Shown: piece by piece, positions 22,498 to 34,313 of the stretch | Numbering within the stretch: position 1 is the first letter of the stretch | Layout: each line of letters begins with the position of its first letter | From: Gonocerus acuteangulatus | Lineage: Eukaryota; Arthropoda; Insecta; Hemiptera; Coreidae | Reading direction: 5' to 3' | Length of the DNA: 64,000 nucleotides | Assembly: GCA_946811695.1 (NCBI GenBank) | Contig: OX328123.1 | Coordinates: 15,908,538 to 15,972,537, forward strand | Translations under genes and position numbers: made by a program | The notes under the pieces: model-generated | Told to the model about the DNA's origin: nothing | Database searches by the model: none | The model's input: only the letters and a program-made list of their open reading frames with translations

Positions 22498-23251
22498 AGA
22501 TCTTGGTAAATGTGAAGGAGCGCGGTCTCCACACCGATCCTTTTGAAATGTTACACTATAATGTATTTTGATGCACTAAACACGAATCCGTTGAAAAAAA
22601 AGCTCGCTTTTCACTAGGAAAGAAGTTATGAAACACTAAAGTTCACTGTTGTGCGGGTTCTGAAAGGTAATGTAACCTACTATGTTTGTCAACATGCGCA
22701 TGCGCGGGTATGGAAAAGTTCGTAATAAGGATGTCTAAATGAAATTTACCATAAATTATTTATCAATTTATCTCCAGTTAGTTATTCAAAAATATTTTTT
22801 TAAAATAATAAACCATTCTTTAAATTTTTTTTTTTAATTTTAAGAAGATATCAAAACTCTAGTCAATCCAACTCGCTAAAATTAATAGAATTCTATTAAT
22901 TTTAGTGAGTTGGATTGGCTAGGGGTTTTGATATCTTCTTACGCGAGCAGAAACGCATAGCATGTATGCCCAAAAGCGACAATTTAGGACCAAGTCAGGT
23001 ACCACAAGGTGAGTCTAAATTTCAATTACACTTCGTCATTAAGGACTATTGCGCATGCGCGTGTTTACAAATACGCTGTTACCCCGTCTTTTATAACCTC
23101 CATAACAGTGAACTTTTTAATAACTTCTTTCCTAGTGAAAAGCGAGCTTTTTTTTTAACGGATTCGTGTTTAGTGCATCAAAATACGTCATAGTGCAACA
23201 TGTCAAAAGGATCGGTGTGGAGACCGCGCTCCTTCACATTTACCCAGATCT
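22498..23251. mobile_element. Foldback element F3
   Basis: Inverted arms start AGATCTTGGTAAATGTGAAG and end CTTCACATTTACCCAGATCT. The midpoint is GAATTC at 22888-22893, inside the same TTAATAGAATTCTATTAA palindrome as F2. GCGCATGCGC occurs at mirrored positions (22696-22705 and 23051-23060). The right arm has the block AACGCATAGCATGTATGCCC and the donor-like CACAAG|GTGAGT shared with F1. Confidence 0.8.
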
Positions 23252-23255
23252 TTGC

Positions 23256-23688
23256 TGCTTAAATATTATTTGATTTCCACAAAATAAAATTAAATTGAAA
23301 AATGGATAACCTAAGGTTTTTAGAATTGGATACCATTGAAAATCAAAATACAATTATTTTAACCCATTTGCTGCTGAGCATTGCAAGGCTTGAACTTATC
23401 TGGAAACAACAGGGCTGGTACTTCAACAACCACCCAGTGCTGAGTTATTTTTGCCAAATTACAAATGCAAAAAATGTTTGTGGGCTAATGGTCAAACACC
23501 TGGTGTAGTTTGAAAAGGAGGTGCCTACACTAACTAATACTTGATTTAGATACTGGTTCTGAGGAACAGAAATATGTGAGATCAGTAGTTGTTTAGAATC
23601 ACAGATCGGTGTTAGTAGCACTGGAGGCTCGCTGCCCTAACACAAAGATCTGTGTAAGTAGCAGCAAACTGGTTAACGCTTATACCAC
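23256..23688. other. Intergenic stretch without recognised content
   Basis: Nothing recognised apart from short open frames that lack any family resemblance. Confidence 0.35.
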
Positions 23689-23934
23689 CGTGTGTATCAA
23701 ATTGCTACACAGTGTGGGTTCACTAAGACGCCATATGTACCAAACTGTTAGACAGTGTAGCTTCACTAAGACACCATATGTACCAAATTGTTACACAGTG
23801 TGTCTTCACTAAGATACCATATGTACCAAATTGGTACACAGTGTGGATTCATTAAGACACCATATGTACCAAATTGTTACACAGCGTGGGTTCACTAAAA
23901 CGCCATATGTACCAAATTGTTACACAGTGTAGAG
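23689..23934 (+). repeat. 43-bp minisatellite, about 5.5 copies
   Basis: CCATATGTACCAAATTG recurs at 23731, 23773, 23815, 23860 and 23903 (42-45 base spacing). Each unit contains an imperfect palindrome around GTGTAAC..GGTACATATGG. The unit varies by several bases between copies. Confidence 0.85.
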
Positions 23935-24943
23935 GTTGGGTTGAGAATAAAATTAATACACTTGGCCTCCAACAGCTTTTGAGAATAGAAAACATACCAC
24001 CAGGCCTTGTGTATAAATTTGATACACACACCATTTTGTAATAAAATTACATTGAAAATTAAATATAATCGTTGTATAACTTCCAAAAAAACAGAATAGG
24101 AAGTTTAATGATTTTGTGTCTGACATTTCAGGTTGACATGTGTTTAAAGACACACCTAAAATGTTGAAATACTTTTTTCATATCGCCGTTACGGAAGTAC
24201 AATAATGTAACAAATCCAAATAAGTCCATAGACAATATCAGCAGAACATGGACTAACTGTAGTTCCACTCAGGACCGCCAGAGAAAATTGGATAGAACAA
24301 CAGACAGAGATTATTTTCTGTCACTTACATCCTTTTCAATTATAAGTTTTATAAAAATGCAAATAGTTCTTCTACTTTCCTGTAAAATTGAAGTTTTTGA
24401 ATTTATGTCACTTTTCTTCCGGAACGGCGATGTAAAAGTCACTCTAAACTAAAATCTTTTTTTTTTTTTCTTTACAATGATTGAGTAACTGTGATTATTG
24501 GATTTTTTTTTTTAAAAAAATAATTTAATTAGGAAATATGAAATATGGTTTTCACATTTCTCGATTACTGATACTCAGCCATAATATATTTAAAATTATA
24601 TTAAATCTCTAATATTAGAAAATAAACAAACAGATAATATAAGCAATAACAATAAATATAAACATTAAATAACAATGTACATTTGGAAACACAAATAGAT
24701 TTTTATATTGGTACGTAATCTTGTTTCAAGCAAAAGAGAATTATTTACTTTCACTGATGGATGAGAGCCACCACCTCTAAAAAATTAAAAATTGTTAGCA
24801 CCAATTTAAATAAAATTTAATACAAAACAACAACTTTCTTTTCCCTATTTAAACATAAGGTATAAAAAAACGTAGCACTATGATATGAAATAAAATAAAT
24901 ATTAATAATTAATACAAATATACTTATAAACAAAATTATGAAA
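23935..24943. other. Intergenic stretch without recognised content
   Basis: AT-rich; one isolated inverted pair (CATCGCCGTT near 24,183 / AACGGCGAT near 24,424) may mark an old MITE, but its ends are not defined. Confidence 0.3.
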
Positions 24944-24957
24944 ACTAATATTCTAAC

Positions 24958-25121
24958 GGGGTCTCCCGTGGTCTAGTGGCTAGCGCGCTAGATTCATAAG
25001 CGGGAGATGGTGGGTTCGATCCCCACCGGCGACAGGAATTTTCTCATCTCAGGGCTCGCTGAGAAAATTCCTGGCTGCACCCTGGATGTCGGCGCTAATG
25101 GCCAAGAATTGTTGATGCGCC

Positions 25122-25164
<43 letters not shown>
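24958..25164 (+). mobile_element. tRNA-derived SINE S1, full length, with target duplications
   Basis: Complete copy: head GGGGTCTCCCGTGGTCTAG, B-box GGTTCGATCCC, body CAGGAATTTTCTCATCTCAG, tail GGCGCTAATGGCCAAG..GATGCGCCGT and about 40 A. Flanked by a perfect 14-base target duplication ACTAATATTCTAAC (24944-24957 and 25165-25178). The long A-tail and perfect duplication suggest a young insertion; use it as the reference for family S1. Confidence 0.95.
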
Positions 25165-25167
<3 letters not shown>

Positions 25168-25178
25168 AATATTCTAAC

Positions 25179-25973
25179 TAATTTGGTAACACTGCATTCT
25201 TGAAAATTAGTCCCTAAATAGTTTCTGTCATACTTTATATAATTCATTATGAAATTTTTTTTTATTTTCATAAACTACCGTAGAATATTATTATAACAGA
25301 ATTGAACATAACCTTAAATATATTAGTATATCTCTTACATAACTTTAGCAATATTTATCTAAAATGACAATCAGTACCAATGACAGCTCCTTAACGTAAA
25401 TAGATTTTTTAGAGCTTAGCAGAGGCATTGTAATATTTTACTCTTTTGCTAACTTTCCAGCCCGAGTTTTTTTCTTGATCCTTCCTCCAAGAAGGTCAAT
25501 TAAATATTATATTCCTTTTTTTTATTACTCGTACAAAGATATGAGAGGGTTATAATCGGCTCTAATATTTTGTGTAATATACGAACAGTGTGCGTAGGCT
25601 GGAATTGGCCTGGTGCAATACCATGCGCCTAGATATGGACACGTATTCACACCCATTTATTTTATTATATACTTAAAAGTGTTGAAATTAATTTTAATCT
25701 GCCGTTTAATGTTGGCCCCTCATCCATATATTCATCAAGAGAAAACAGGTAATGATGACTCGTTAATCTTGTATGCGAGATTTTCCTCGTACATGAACAC
25801 ATATTTTATAAATTTAAATTAGTTATTTATCTTCGAATATAACAAAACATTAACCTCACTCTAATCACAAGAGCAACAAGAGTATACATTTTTCTGAAAT
25901 TACAGTATACTCTACTTCTTCAAAATAATTTGAAAAACAGGAAATTCTCCTTTTATGAGATTAATGAAGAATT
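25179..25973. other. 3' flank of the zinc-finger gene
   Basis: Low-complexity AT-rich sequence, probably including the 3' untranslated region of the minus-strand zinc-finger gene. No distinct element seen. Confidence 0.4.
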
Positions 25974-28900
25974 TCATCTATGCTTTAATCTAACATGCTT
26001 ATTAAAGTCACCGATTATTGCAAACGCTGCACTGCAATGCATACACTGAAACGGTTTTTCTGTAGAATGTTTACGGGAAATGTGGTTTTTCAAATCTCCT
26101 GAATTTGCCGTACAGTAAGTACACAATTGGCAGCGATGAGGCTTCTCGTCCGAGTGTCGCATCATCACGTGACGTTTGAGGTTACTCGATCCGGCGCAGC
26201 TATAGCTGCAGTGCGGACAAAGATAAGGCTTCTCATTCGTATGCCTCATCATCATGTGTCGTTTTAAATTGGAAAATTCTACGGTACCGTAATTGCAATA
26301 AGGACATTTATGAGCCTTCTCGGTAGTATGCTTCATTCGGACGTGTCGACTTACGTTCCCAAAGTAGCCGGAACAATAGCTGCAGTACGGGCATTGGTAA
26401 GGCTTTCTGCTCGGATGAGTCTTAATAATATGCTTTGAAAGATCGCTATAGCTTTCGGAACTGAAGTCGCAGCTCGAACACTCATAAATCTTCTCTTTAA
26501 TATGCATAACGGCTACGTGATTTTTCAAGTTATTTGCTGTATTGCAAGTGTAGTCACAAGCAGAACAACTAAACTGTTTAAGGCTATTGTGCTTTGATTG
26601 CATATGCTTTTTTATATATCCACCGACAGCAGTTCTAAAATCGCACTGCGTACAGCAATAAGGTTTATCCTCGCTATGCTTAACTCGTATGTGTACTTTC
26701 AAGGCACTCTGGTCAGATGTCTGATGATCGCAGTAAGGACAATGAAAAGGCCGGTCGTCGGTATGCTTAGCCATCATATGCCTTTTCACGTTACACGGAT
26801 TGTACGAATTGTAATCACAGTCTGTACAATGATAGTGGCACTTCCCCCTCGGCTTTGTAACTATCGGAGCTTTATGGGCGTTAGGAGAATCGTAATTCGG
26901 ATTAATAAATAAAGTAGACATTTCTCCATTATGGTCATTCAACAAGTGACATTGTAGTTCCTCGTTTTCGAGCGTACTAAATGGACATAAGGGGCACTGG
27001 GAGGGTTTCTTGATTTCTGCTGGTGCGCTTTCCAAACCGAGTATTCCACTCGGAGACGCTGGAAGAACAATGTTTTCCTCTTCTTCATTTCCTATTCCGT
27101 TTGTAGTCTCCTGGCTGTGCTTTAAAATTGACTGGATTTCGAATCCAAACTCGATCCAATGTACAATCTTGATGTGATTTTCTAACAATTTCAAATCATT
27201 CCAAGAAGCTCCACAATGATAGCAAGTGAAGTATTTCCCAGGAGCGTCGTCTGGAAGTTCTGAAAGTCATGAATTCATGATAAAAAATTATTTAGAATTC
27301 AATTTTTTTAATTGATATATTTTAATATCATTTATAAATGATATGATTTAAGAAATTTTAATTTGTGAATCTTACCAGCTTCTTTATTAAAGGAATCGTT
27401 GTCCCAACCATTATGGTTCATTTCTTCCTTAATAAGGAAATGCTTATTTTCATCTGCAACAAAGAATATTTCAAATTTTCTTCAATTTGAAAGCCCTTTT
27501 TTCAATGCAAAAAAATTTGAAAATTGAAAATCCTTGCAAAGATCAGCATTGTGTAGGGTAACGCCAGTAAAATAATAGCCTTTCTTAAAAAAATTGATTT
27601 ATAAAAAAATATATGAAGGATAAATAAATATATAAAGGAAAAAAAAGGAAAATTTGAAAGAAAATAACAAAAACAAATAAAATAAAAATTGTAAAATAAA
27701 TATTTAGCTAGTTAGGGGGATAAAAGAATAATAAGATAGAAAAACTTTTATAAAAATTGTACAAACAACACTTATACATTATCATATTTAAACAAACATA
27801 GGTGACAAAAATCGGGCAATAATAAACTTGAGGTTACTTGCCCTAAAAAAATCTTATCATACCAAAACCAAACCTTTTTCAATGACGATTTTTCAGTATG
27901 GGTTATGTACAGGTCATCACCTTTTCCTATCTAGGACAGAAGTTAGGCCTTTTATTTATTTATTTATTTTTTCTAAACTTCACCCAGAACCCAGACAAAG
28001 CCACTGAGGGTCCTCCAAGAATATTGAAACATTTTCATATCATACAATTCTCCATTCAGTTGATGGAGGGAAATTTTGCGTCTCTGTCTGGGAATTTATA
28101 ATGCTGTTGTTTAATGAAGAAAATATCATATTGGTGATCCAACTTTTGCAATAATATGATATTACATTATTAGATTAGTTGTTTGTAGAGGTAATAATGT
28201 AGTCATGTTGTCTTTGATATAATTATTTGTGTTTTCTTTGTTATGTGTCAGATCGGCATCGCTGACCTGACACATAACAAAGAAAACACATATAATTATA
28301 TCAAAGACAACATGATTACATTATTACCTCTACAGACAACTAATCTAATAATGTAATATCATATTATTGCAAAAGTTGGATCACCAATATGATATAAAAC
28401 TAAAATAAATAATAGTAATGAACAAAATTTTACATGAAACAATAAAAAAAAACAAAAACTGATTGTCTCGTTTAAGACAAGAAAGGCTTTGAGAGGTTAG
28501 GTAAGGGCGATATGGTTTAATGTTTATCAATAATTAGCCAAAACTAAGGCTGTAATCAATTTAAACTATAGCTTCATCAAATAGATGGTGTATTTGGATG
28601 GAAAAGAGCATATTCATAGGAAAAATCCCCTCTGTTTATAACCAAATCATTGGGAGGATTCCACTTGTTTGTTTATTACATTGTAGACTTATTTTTCATT
28701 ATGTTTTAATGTGAAATTAAGGTCTAGTCATACACATCAGTCATCCAGTTCTTGCTTTAAAATATGTGTTTCTGGGATACTAAGAACTATATCTTAATCA
28801 CACTGATAGTTCATTAGCTCATATAGATAAATTAACAACATCGAGGAGTGATACATTAATTTAATAAATAGATAAACGGCCATTTATGTCCAGGTGAATA

Positions 28901-30427
28901 TTTTGTAAATAATATAATAAAGAATATAATAAAGAGCTTAGTTCCTTATAGGGATACTACCAAATTCTTTTTAATAAAATTTTGCTAAATTAAAATTAAA
29001 TGAATTACCTTTTAAGCCTAAGGAACACTTGGTGTCCACGTCGACAGACACAACTACTTCAGCAATATCTTTGGCATCAAATGGATCATCATCTAGAATT
29101 TTCAAAAATATTCAGCATTATTATATTAATATACCATTAAATATTAAAAAGTCTCCTTCTGTAAAAATACATGTATTAAATCCTCAGTGTTTATGGTCCC
29201 AAATGATCCCTAAGAGCCATTTTTTTTCCTGGCCTCTTCTAATTGAAGGATCTTATGTTTTTATATTTTATTTTTTATTCCCCTAATACTATCCTGCTAC
29301 AGTTTCTTATTTTAAATCAAATAAAAAAAAAGGGAAAAATTTGAAGTAGGAGCAAGAAAACTCAACGAAAACAGAAAACTGTGTCCAAATACTTTTGGAT
29401 AGTTTGTAAATCTAAAATTATTTTTGCATGACTCTTGAAAGAACCCTAAGACAAGCAGGAAGTATTTTTTAACGTCCTCCAAAATAGTTAAATCAGAAAT
29501 TATCTCGAGATCATAGCCTTTTCTTTTGGTATTTAATAAACCATTAATGCAAAATAGGGACGATGTTAGCTCAGTGGTTCAGCACTCGACTAATATGCTG
29601 GTGGATTTGAGTTCAAAATCGTGCGCAGACTAAAGTTTTTATCTTCTAGTTTCCTCATTCGATGGTTGGATTAGGGTTCTCAGACTAACCCTAGGCACAT
29701 TCAGCCTTTCATTAATTTATTAATGAGAAAATCGGGTGGCCGAAGGATAGTCTTGACCAAACTACCTCCCTAGTGTGCCCTATGGTCTGCCCCTCTGAGC
29801 CCTTTTGGGCTGTTACAGGGCTCATTTTCATAAATACTAAATACATTTGCATTAACTAAAAAGATAATATTAAGTATACAGATTACAGTTTAGAATTATT
29901 AAATGAATTTATAAATGCATTTTTTTTAATTGAATAAATGTATATCAAATTTGTACCATAGTACTTAATCTCATAAAACAAAAAAAAATAACTTTAGGTA
30001 AATGAAAAACGTCCAGTTCCTTTACAAAAGTTTATTTTCAAAGCTGAGCGCTTTCAGTAGCTCCTGCTACCACCTTCAGAGCTAGAATGAGTTCAGCTTT
30101 ACTGCTGAGGGCTGAAATCAACTTTTGTTGAAGGAACTGGACGTTTTTCATTTACCTAAAGATCTTCCTTTTCTGCCAGCAACAACAAAGTACTTTGAAA
30201 AAATAACTACTTCTGAAGGATCCCCTAATCACGCTAAATCCTTGGCAGAGAATGATAGAAAATAAAATAAAAATGAATGTTTGTATGCATAAGTAGACAA
30301 ACAAACATAGATAAGGCAAAGAACTGGAGTGAGTGATTAACAGAAACAACTTACTATTTCTAAAGTCTCTATTTTCAACATAGTCTTCAGGTTCTTCCTT
30401 TATCCAAACAGTAGAAGCTGGCTCCAT
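25974..30427 (-). CDS. C2H2 zinc-finger protein, 12 fingers, four coding exons
   Basis: Exons on the minus strand are 30427-30355 (ATG), 29092-29009, 27453-27376 and 27259-25974. All junctions are GT-AG and phase 1 throughout, giving 506 residues. The N-terminal part is acidic and has two IKEE motifs (WIKEEPED and LIKEEM) that fit the sumoylation consensus. One C2H2 finger (CYHCGASW..H..H) begins just after the last acceptor, and eleven more follow to the C-terminus, spaced by the usual 5-7 residue linkers. The fingers are of the C-x2-C-x12-H-x3/4-H type, with repeated NLKRHMMMRH-like helices, so the protein should bind DNA in the nucleus. No KRAB, ZAD or BTB domain is visible. The target and ortholog cannot be named. 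An ATG inside the last exon (27194) would miss the first finger; the spliced upstream exons make the longer form preferable. Confidence 0.85.
27454..28122. other. Intron of the zinc-finger gene, first part
   Basis: AT-rich intronic sequence; nothing recognised before the hairpin at 28123. Confidence 0.4.
28123..28395. repeat. Near-perfect hairpin, 129-bp arms and 15-base spacer
   Basis: 28123-28251 is inverted at 28267-28395 with only a few mismatches. The inner end is TGTGTCAG..CTGACACA. Non-coding and inside a zinc-finger gene intron. It could be a MITE or an inverted duplication; no target duplication is clear. Confidence 0.85.
28470..28680. mobile_element. Partial copy of the MITE family seen at 7693
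   Basis: Shares GAAAGGCTTTGAGAGGTTAG and TTTATCAATAATTAGCCAAA with the element at 7693-8099 and with the copy near 56,310. Ends are not both preserved. Confidence 0.5.
29567..29835 (+). mobile_element. tRNA-derived SINE, family S4
   Basis: Head GATGTTAGCTCAGTGGTTC, B-box-like GAGTTCAAAATC, body with TTATCTTCTAGTTTCCTCAT, tail GGGCTGTTACAGGGCTCATT. In the first intron of the zinc-finger gene, antisense to it. Confidence 0.7.
29996..30165. mobile_element. Inverted-repeat element with hammerhead-like core
   Basis: Arms ATGAAAAACGTCCAGTTCC and GGAACTGGACGTTTTTCAT face each other. On the minus strand the centre (30045-30082) has CTGAAGG, a GTAGC/GCTAC stem and GAAAGCG, a diverged hammerhead-like layout. 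It lies about 190 bases from the first zinc-finger coding exon. Confidence 0.45.
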
Positions 30428-32630
30428 TTCTAAAATTTAAATACAAATTTTATTTTACAAGAAAGAACATATAAATCACATATAGAAATAATTTGGGAAA
30501 AAACATCACTTTATAAATCCTGCCTCCCTATGGCAGTGTGATTCCCATTTTTCCATAATTTTTCTTTTTTGCTTGAAGACAAACAAATCAAAGGTAGAAG
30601 GAACTTGTACTCGTGGATGAATGAGCACTAAAGATGTTTGTCTTGAATGATTCACCCTCTGTAGACAAAGGCAGGTTTGTTTAGGGTGATTTGTTTATGT
30701 GTTTATATTCAAGGGACATAAACGGCAAAAAAAGAATATAAATATTTTTACTTCCAATGAATCCATGGATTTAAAAATCACAAATTCATCTAGGAGCCCT
30801 TCTGAGGCAGAGCTTGAGCAGGAAGGCGCGGTCCAGTGTATACTTCAGCCTGCAATTGCTCTTATCGGGAGGATATATCGTAAGAAACAGCCAAGAGTCA
30901 ACTAAAGAACTTATGGACATTCAGGAGGAGGGATCTGAGTATCAGCATTGAAGGCACATTCTAAGATCAATAGAGGCGAGACGTGACCGAGGAGTGCAAA
31001 TTCCTTAACATAGTCACCTGGTAAAAGACAGAGAAGGAAAAGGCAAGAAAGTATATGCAGAGGGGATAAGAGTATAAAAAATGCAAAAAAACATCAATAC
31101 CTAATCAAGGAATAACAATCAAATGTATAGACAAAAATATACATAAAATCATAAAACAAACAACAAAAGAAATATGAACTTAAAAAAAACTGCTGAAAAT
31201 AAACAAAACAACATAAATATTCTAATCTAAGCAGTATTTAACTGGTGGTCAAATTTTAGACAGTAGTAATAGGAAAAAAGCAAAGACTCTGGATTTAAAT
31301 ATAGGTAAAGAAGGAGAGTGCCGAATGGAAAGACAGAGACACAGAAGGATGTGGAACATGATTTTCCTAAGGGGGTCCCTACACCCGACATTGCTCGCAC
31401 TTCGGCAGTCAGTGTATTCAAAGTGGTTGGGATGTAAAGCTTAATGTGCTGATCACTATACAATAAAAAATTACATTTTAATTAAATATTTGTTAATACT
31501 ACTTTGCCAATATATATATCAGGTAATATAACCCGACCAGATTGAATAAAACCCTCGCAAATATTTCATAATCCAAATTGACAAGTGCCTCTAAAAATTA
31601 TGTTGGAGCCATTAATGTTGACATAAATCACATTATAAATGTCACTATCATACTTAAAAATATATATTTTCATGAACTGACAAATAATACAGATATCGGT
31701 GGTTTAAAAGAACTGGAATCAATGAGAAAAGAAAAAATTAACAACTAACATAAAATGACAGAAGCGAGCTGCTTAAGAGTAGAACTATAAAATAGAACCA
31801 ATTTACACAAATATGCATTTATCAGGGGTATGAATCATTAATTAGTTGATTTACTGTTTTAGAATAATATTTACAGTTGTCTCTTTTAAAATATAAACAA
31901 AAATAATTTGTAACAGGACATCAAGAAAAATCATGATATCCTTATTTCAATATATATGACATTAAATATTGTGGAAAGATTCGTCATAACAATATTTATA
32001 AAGATGTGACATATATCATTGAAGGGGATAAAAATATGGGAGGGGCATACATTAAAATGTTGAGTAAAATACACTTTTCATACATGATTTTCGAATCAAC
32101 TAACATAAGTGAAGTTAAAAATCAAAATAAACAGATTTTGGAAAATCAAAAGAAAACATGATTAATACAAATTCAGGCTATTTTGTTGTTGATAAGAATT
32201 AAATTCTAAATATGATAGACGAAAAGAAGTGTCATAAACATACGTACATAAACATACCTTATATTTATATAAATAATCCTTTGCACTATGATACAGTTTT
32301 GACAGCCACAAACAAATAAGTCTATTTACACTTGAAACAATATTTTAAATAATAATAAATATACTATGACATAGAAAAAAATAATCACTTAAAGTATTCT
32401 TTTATCGATTGTTAAAATACGATATTTTATCATAAATGTAACCTCTCAATAAAGATTGCTTCCACTAGTTGCAAAGAGGTAGATGAGTAATAAAATTAAA
32501 ATTAGTAAAATGGAATCAAAACTAACAAAATCCTTTTCTCATGAATAAAAAAAAAAAAAATTGGACATTTAAAATGACATATTTTTCTTAAGATTTATGT
32601 AAAATTTCTGCCATTTTAATGTTTTTTTTT
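30428..32630. other. Intergenic stretch without recognised content
   Basis: Upstream side of the zinc-finger gene. AT-rich; no coding frame or repeat copy recognised. It should hold the promoter and any untranslated first exon of that gene. Confidence 0.4.
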
Positions 32631-32847
32631 AAGACACGGAGACCCGATGGCCGTGAGGGTTAAGGCATGAGCACTTAACACTCCGTGCCAAAGGTCGGGG
32701 GTTCGATTCCCACTATGGGTGGTGGCTTTTCTTTAGAAAAAAAGAAAAGGCATCAGCCCTATCCTGGCTAGAAAAGGGTGGTAACCTATAGATAACCCGT
32801 CCTAAAATTCATAGTTAGTAATAAATGGACGTTAAAATGAAAATAAA
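32631..32847 (+). mobile_element. tRNA(Ser/Leu)-type SINE, family S2
   Basis: Head GATGGCCGTGAGGGTTAAGG with an extended variable-arm region and B-box GGTTCGATTCC, then CAGCCCTATCCTGGCTAG, AAAGGGTGGTAACCTATAG and tail GGACGTTAAAAT. A T-rich duplication TAATGTTTTTTT flanks it. Confidence 0.8.
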
Positions 32848-33422
32848 ATAATGTTTTTTTGATTTTTTTTCCAATTAAATATTTACCGTTTCAATAGGAA
32901 AATTACTTCATTTATGTCAGAAAATAACACAGATATATATTTGGCAAATTCAATGTTACTTTTTACGAAATAGGATAAATTTAGAGCCTTCTGCTAAAAT
33001 TCAGGAACATAGATATGCTTTAGGTCCACCCGAGAAACCTATGAAATGTACTGAATAACATAAAGTCGTCTTTTTCGTACATGGCTACCGCGCATGTGCG
33101 AACACCAGCGGACACTTTTTTGAAACTTTTTTTCAGTTTAGTCATCGCTACATCATATTTATGCTAATAACGACCACCGCTTTCCTCCATCATACTCTGC
33201 AGAGTTTAACAATAGTAGACCACGATACTGTAACATTCTCTGAGTGAAAGTCTGATTTTTGATAGTGTCTTAGTGGTTCACCTTTTCCTATTGAGAACGC
33301 AATTTTTTACGGTTTACCTTTTTTTCTTTTCACATATCACCATGCGATCATGAAATGGATCACTTGTACTGTATGTTCCATGCTTACTCAATTTTACACG
33401 AACAAGTTTATTTAATTTAAAT
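32848..33422. other. Intergenic stretch without recognised content
   Basis: Nothing recognised; one CGCGCATGTGCG motif near 33,089. Confidence 0.35.
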
Positions 33423-33516
33423 GTTAACGGCCATTATTAACTGAGAATTATGGGACGGGTTATCTATAGGTTACCACCCTTTTCTAGCCAGGATAGGGCT
33501 GGTGTCTTTTCTTGGC
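33423..33516 (-). mobile_element. SINE S2, 3' part
   Basis: On the minus strand it matches the S2 3' half (CCCTATCCTGGCTAGAAAAG through GATAACCCGTCC to GGCCGTTAAC). It abuts a LINE fragment on the plus strand. Confidence 0.7.
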
Positions 33517-33556
33517 AAGAACAAGTCATGTTAAGAAAAACAAATCCTCAGGTGCA

Positions 33557-34135
33557 AAAGGACCTAACTTTTCTTGGATTAACATTCATTTAATGCCATT
33601 CATTCTTCGAAGATCCAAATGCCCTTCCGTCAATCATTACCAGAGTGAAATCGGCGAAAAAAACCTAATTTACCTACCTAGGCCTTACCCTTGACAAACG
33701 ACTTACCCGGAGCCAAAACATAAAAAAGAAAAGACAGGAAACAAACAGACGTTTTAGACAGCTTAATAGACTGCTAGATTATCACTCCAAATTATCTTTA
33801 CAGAACAATAGACGGATATACACTTCTATACTTCAAGCCACCTGGACTATTGGCTTGGAATTTTGGGGGTGTGCCCATTGATCCAATATCCTACGAATCC
33901 AATCTCCCCAATCCAAAATACTCCGCAAACTAGTCAATGCTCCATTCTATGTTTCAAACTTAACTATCCATAACGACCTAGAAAACCCTGTCCAAAACCC
34001 GATACCTTAACTTCCACGTCCGCTTGCCTGTTCACGACAATCCCCTAATCAATAACTTATCTTCATCCTCCATTCCTGGTAACCCTCATCGTCGCCTTAA
34101 GCGCTAATGGCCTAGAGAAAAACAAAAATGTAAAC
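33557..34135 (+). pseudogene. Jockey-like LINE, C-terminal reverse-transcriptase remnant
   Basis: Plus strand encodes YLGLTLDKRLTRSQNIKKK, later NRRIYTSILQATWTIGLEFW, then an in-frame TGA, KILRKLVNAPFYVSNLTIHN, and finally RRLKR*WPRE. This order is that of the region after the catalytic domain in Jockey-clade LINEs. At least two stops and several frame shifts; the 5' four-fifths is missing. Confidence 0.75.
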
Positions 34136-34266
34136 ATCTGTTAAAATTCCATGCTAATAGCTTTTGGCCAATGGGTTTTTTTTTTTTTTTCCTATCGATA
34201 ATTCATGACTTTAATTCATGAACAAAAGAATTATAAAATTTATGTATTGTATAATTGACAAATATT

Positions 34267-34269
<3 letters not shown>

Positions 34270-34310
<41 letters not shown>
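34270..34310. repeat. (TA)n microsatellite
   Basis: About 20 TA units in intergenic DNA. Confidence 0.9.

Positions 34311-34313
<3 letters not shown>

Noticed and set aside
23689..23934. CRISPR-like array
   Set aside because: Head-to-tail units with no distinct spacers, in an insect genome; an ordinary minisatellite.
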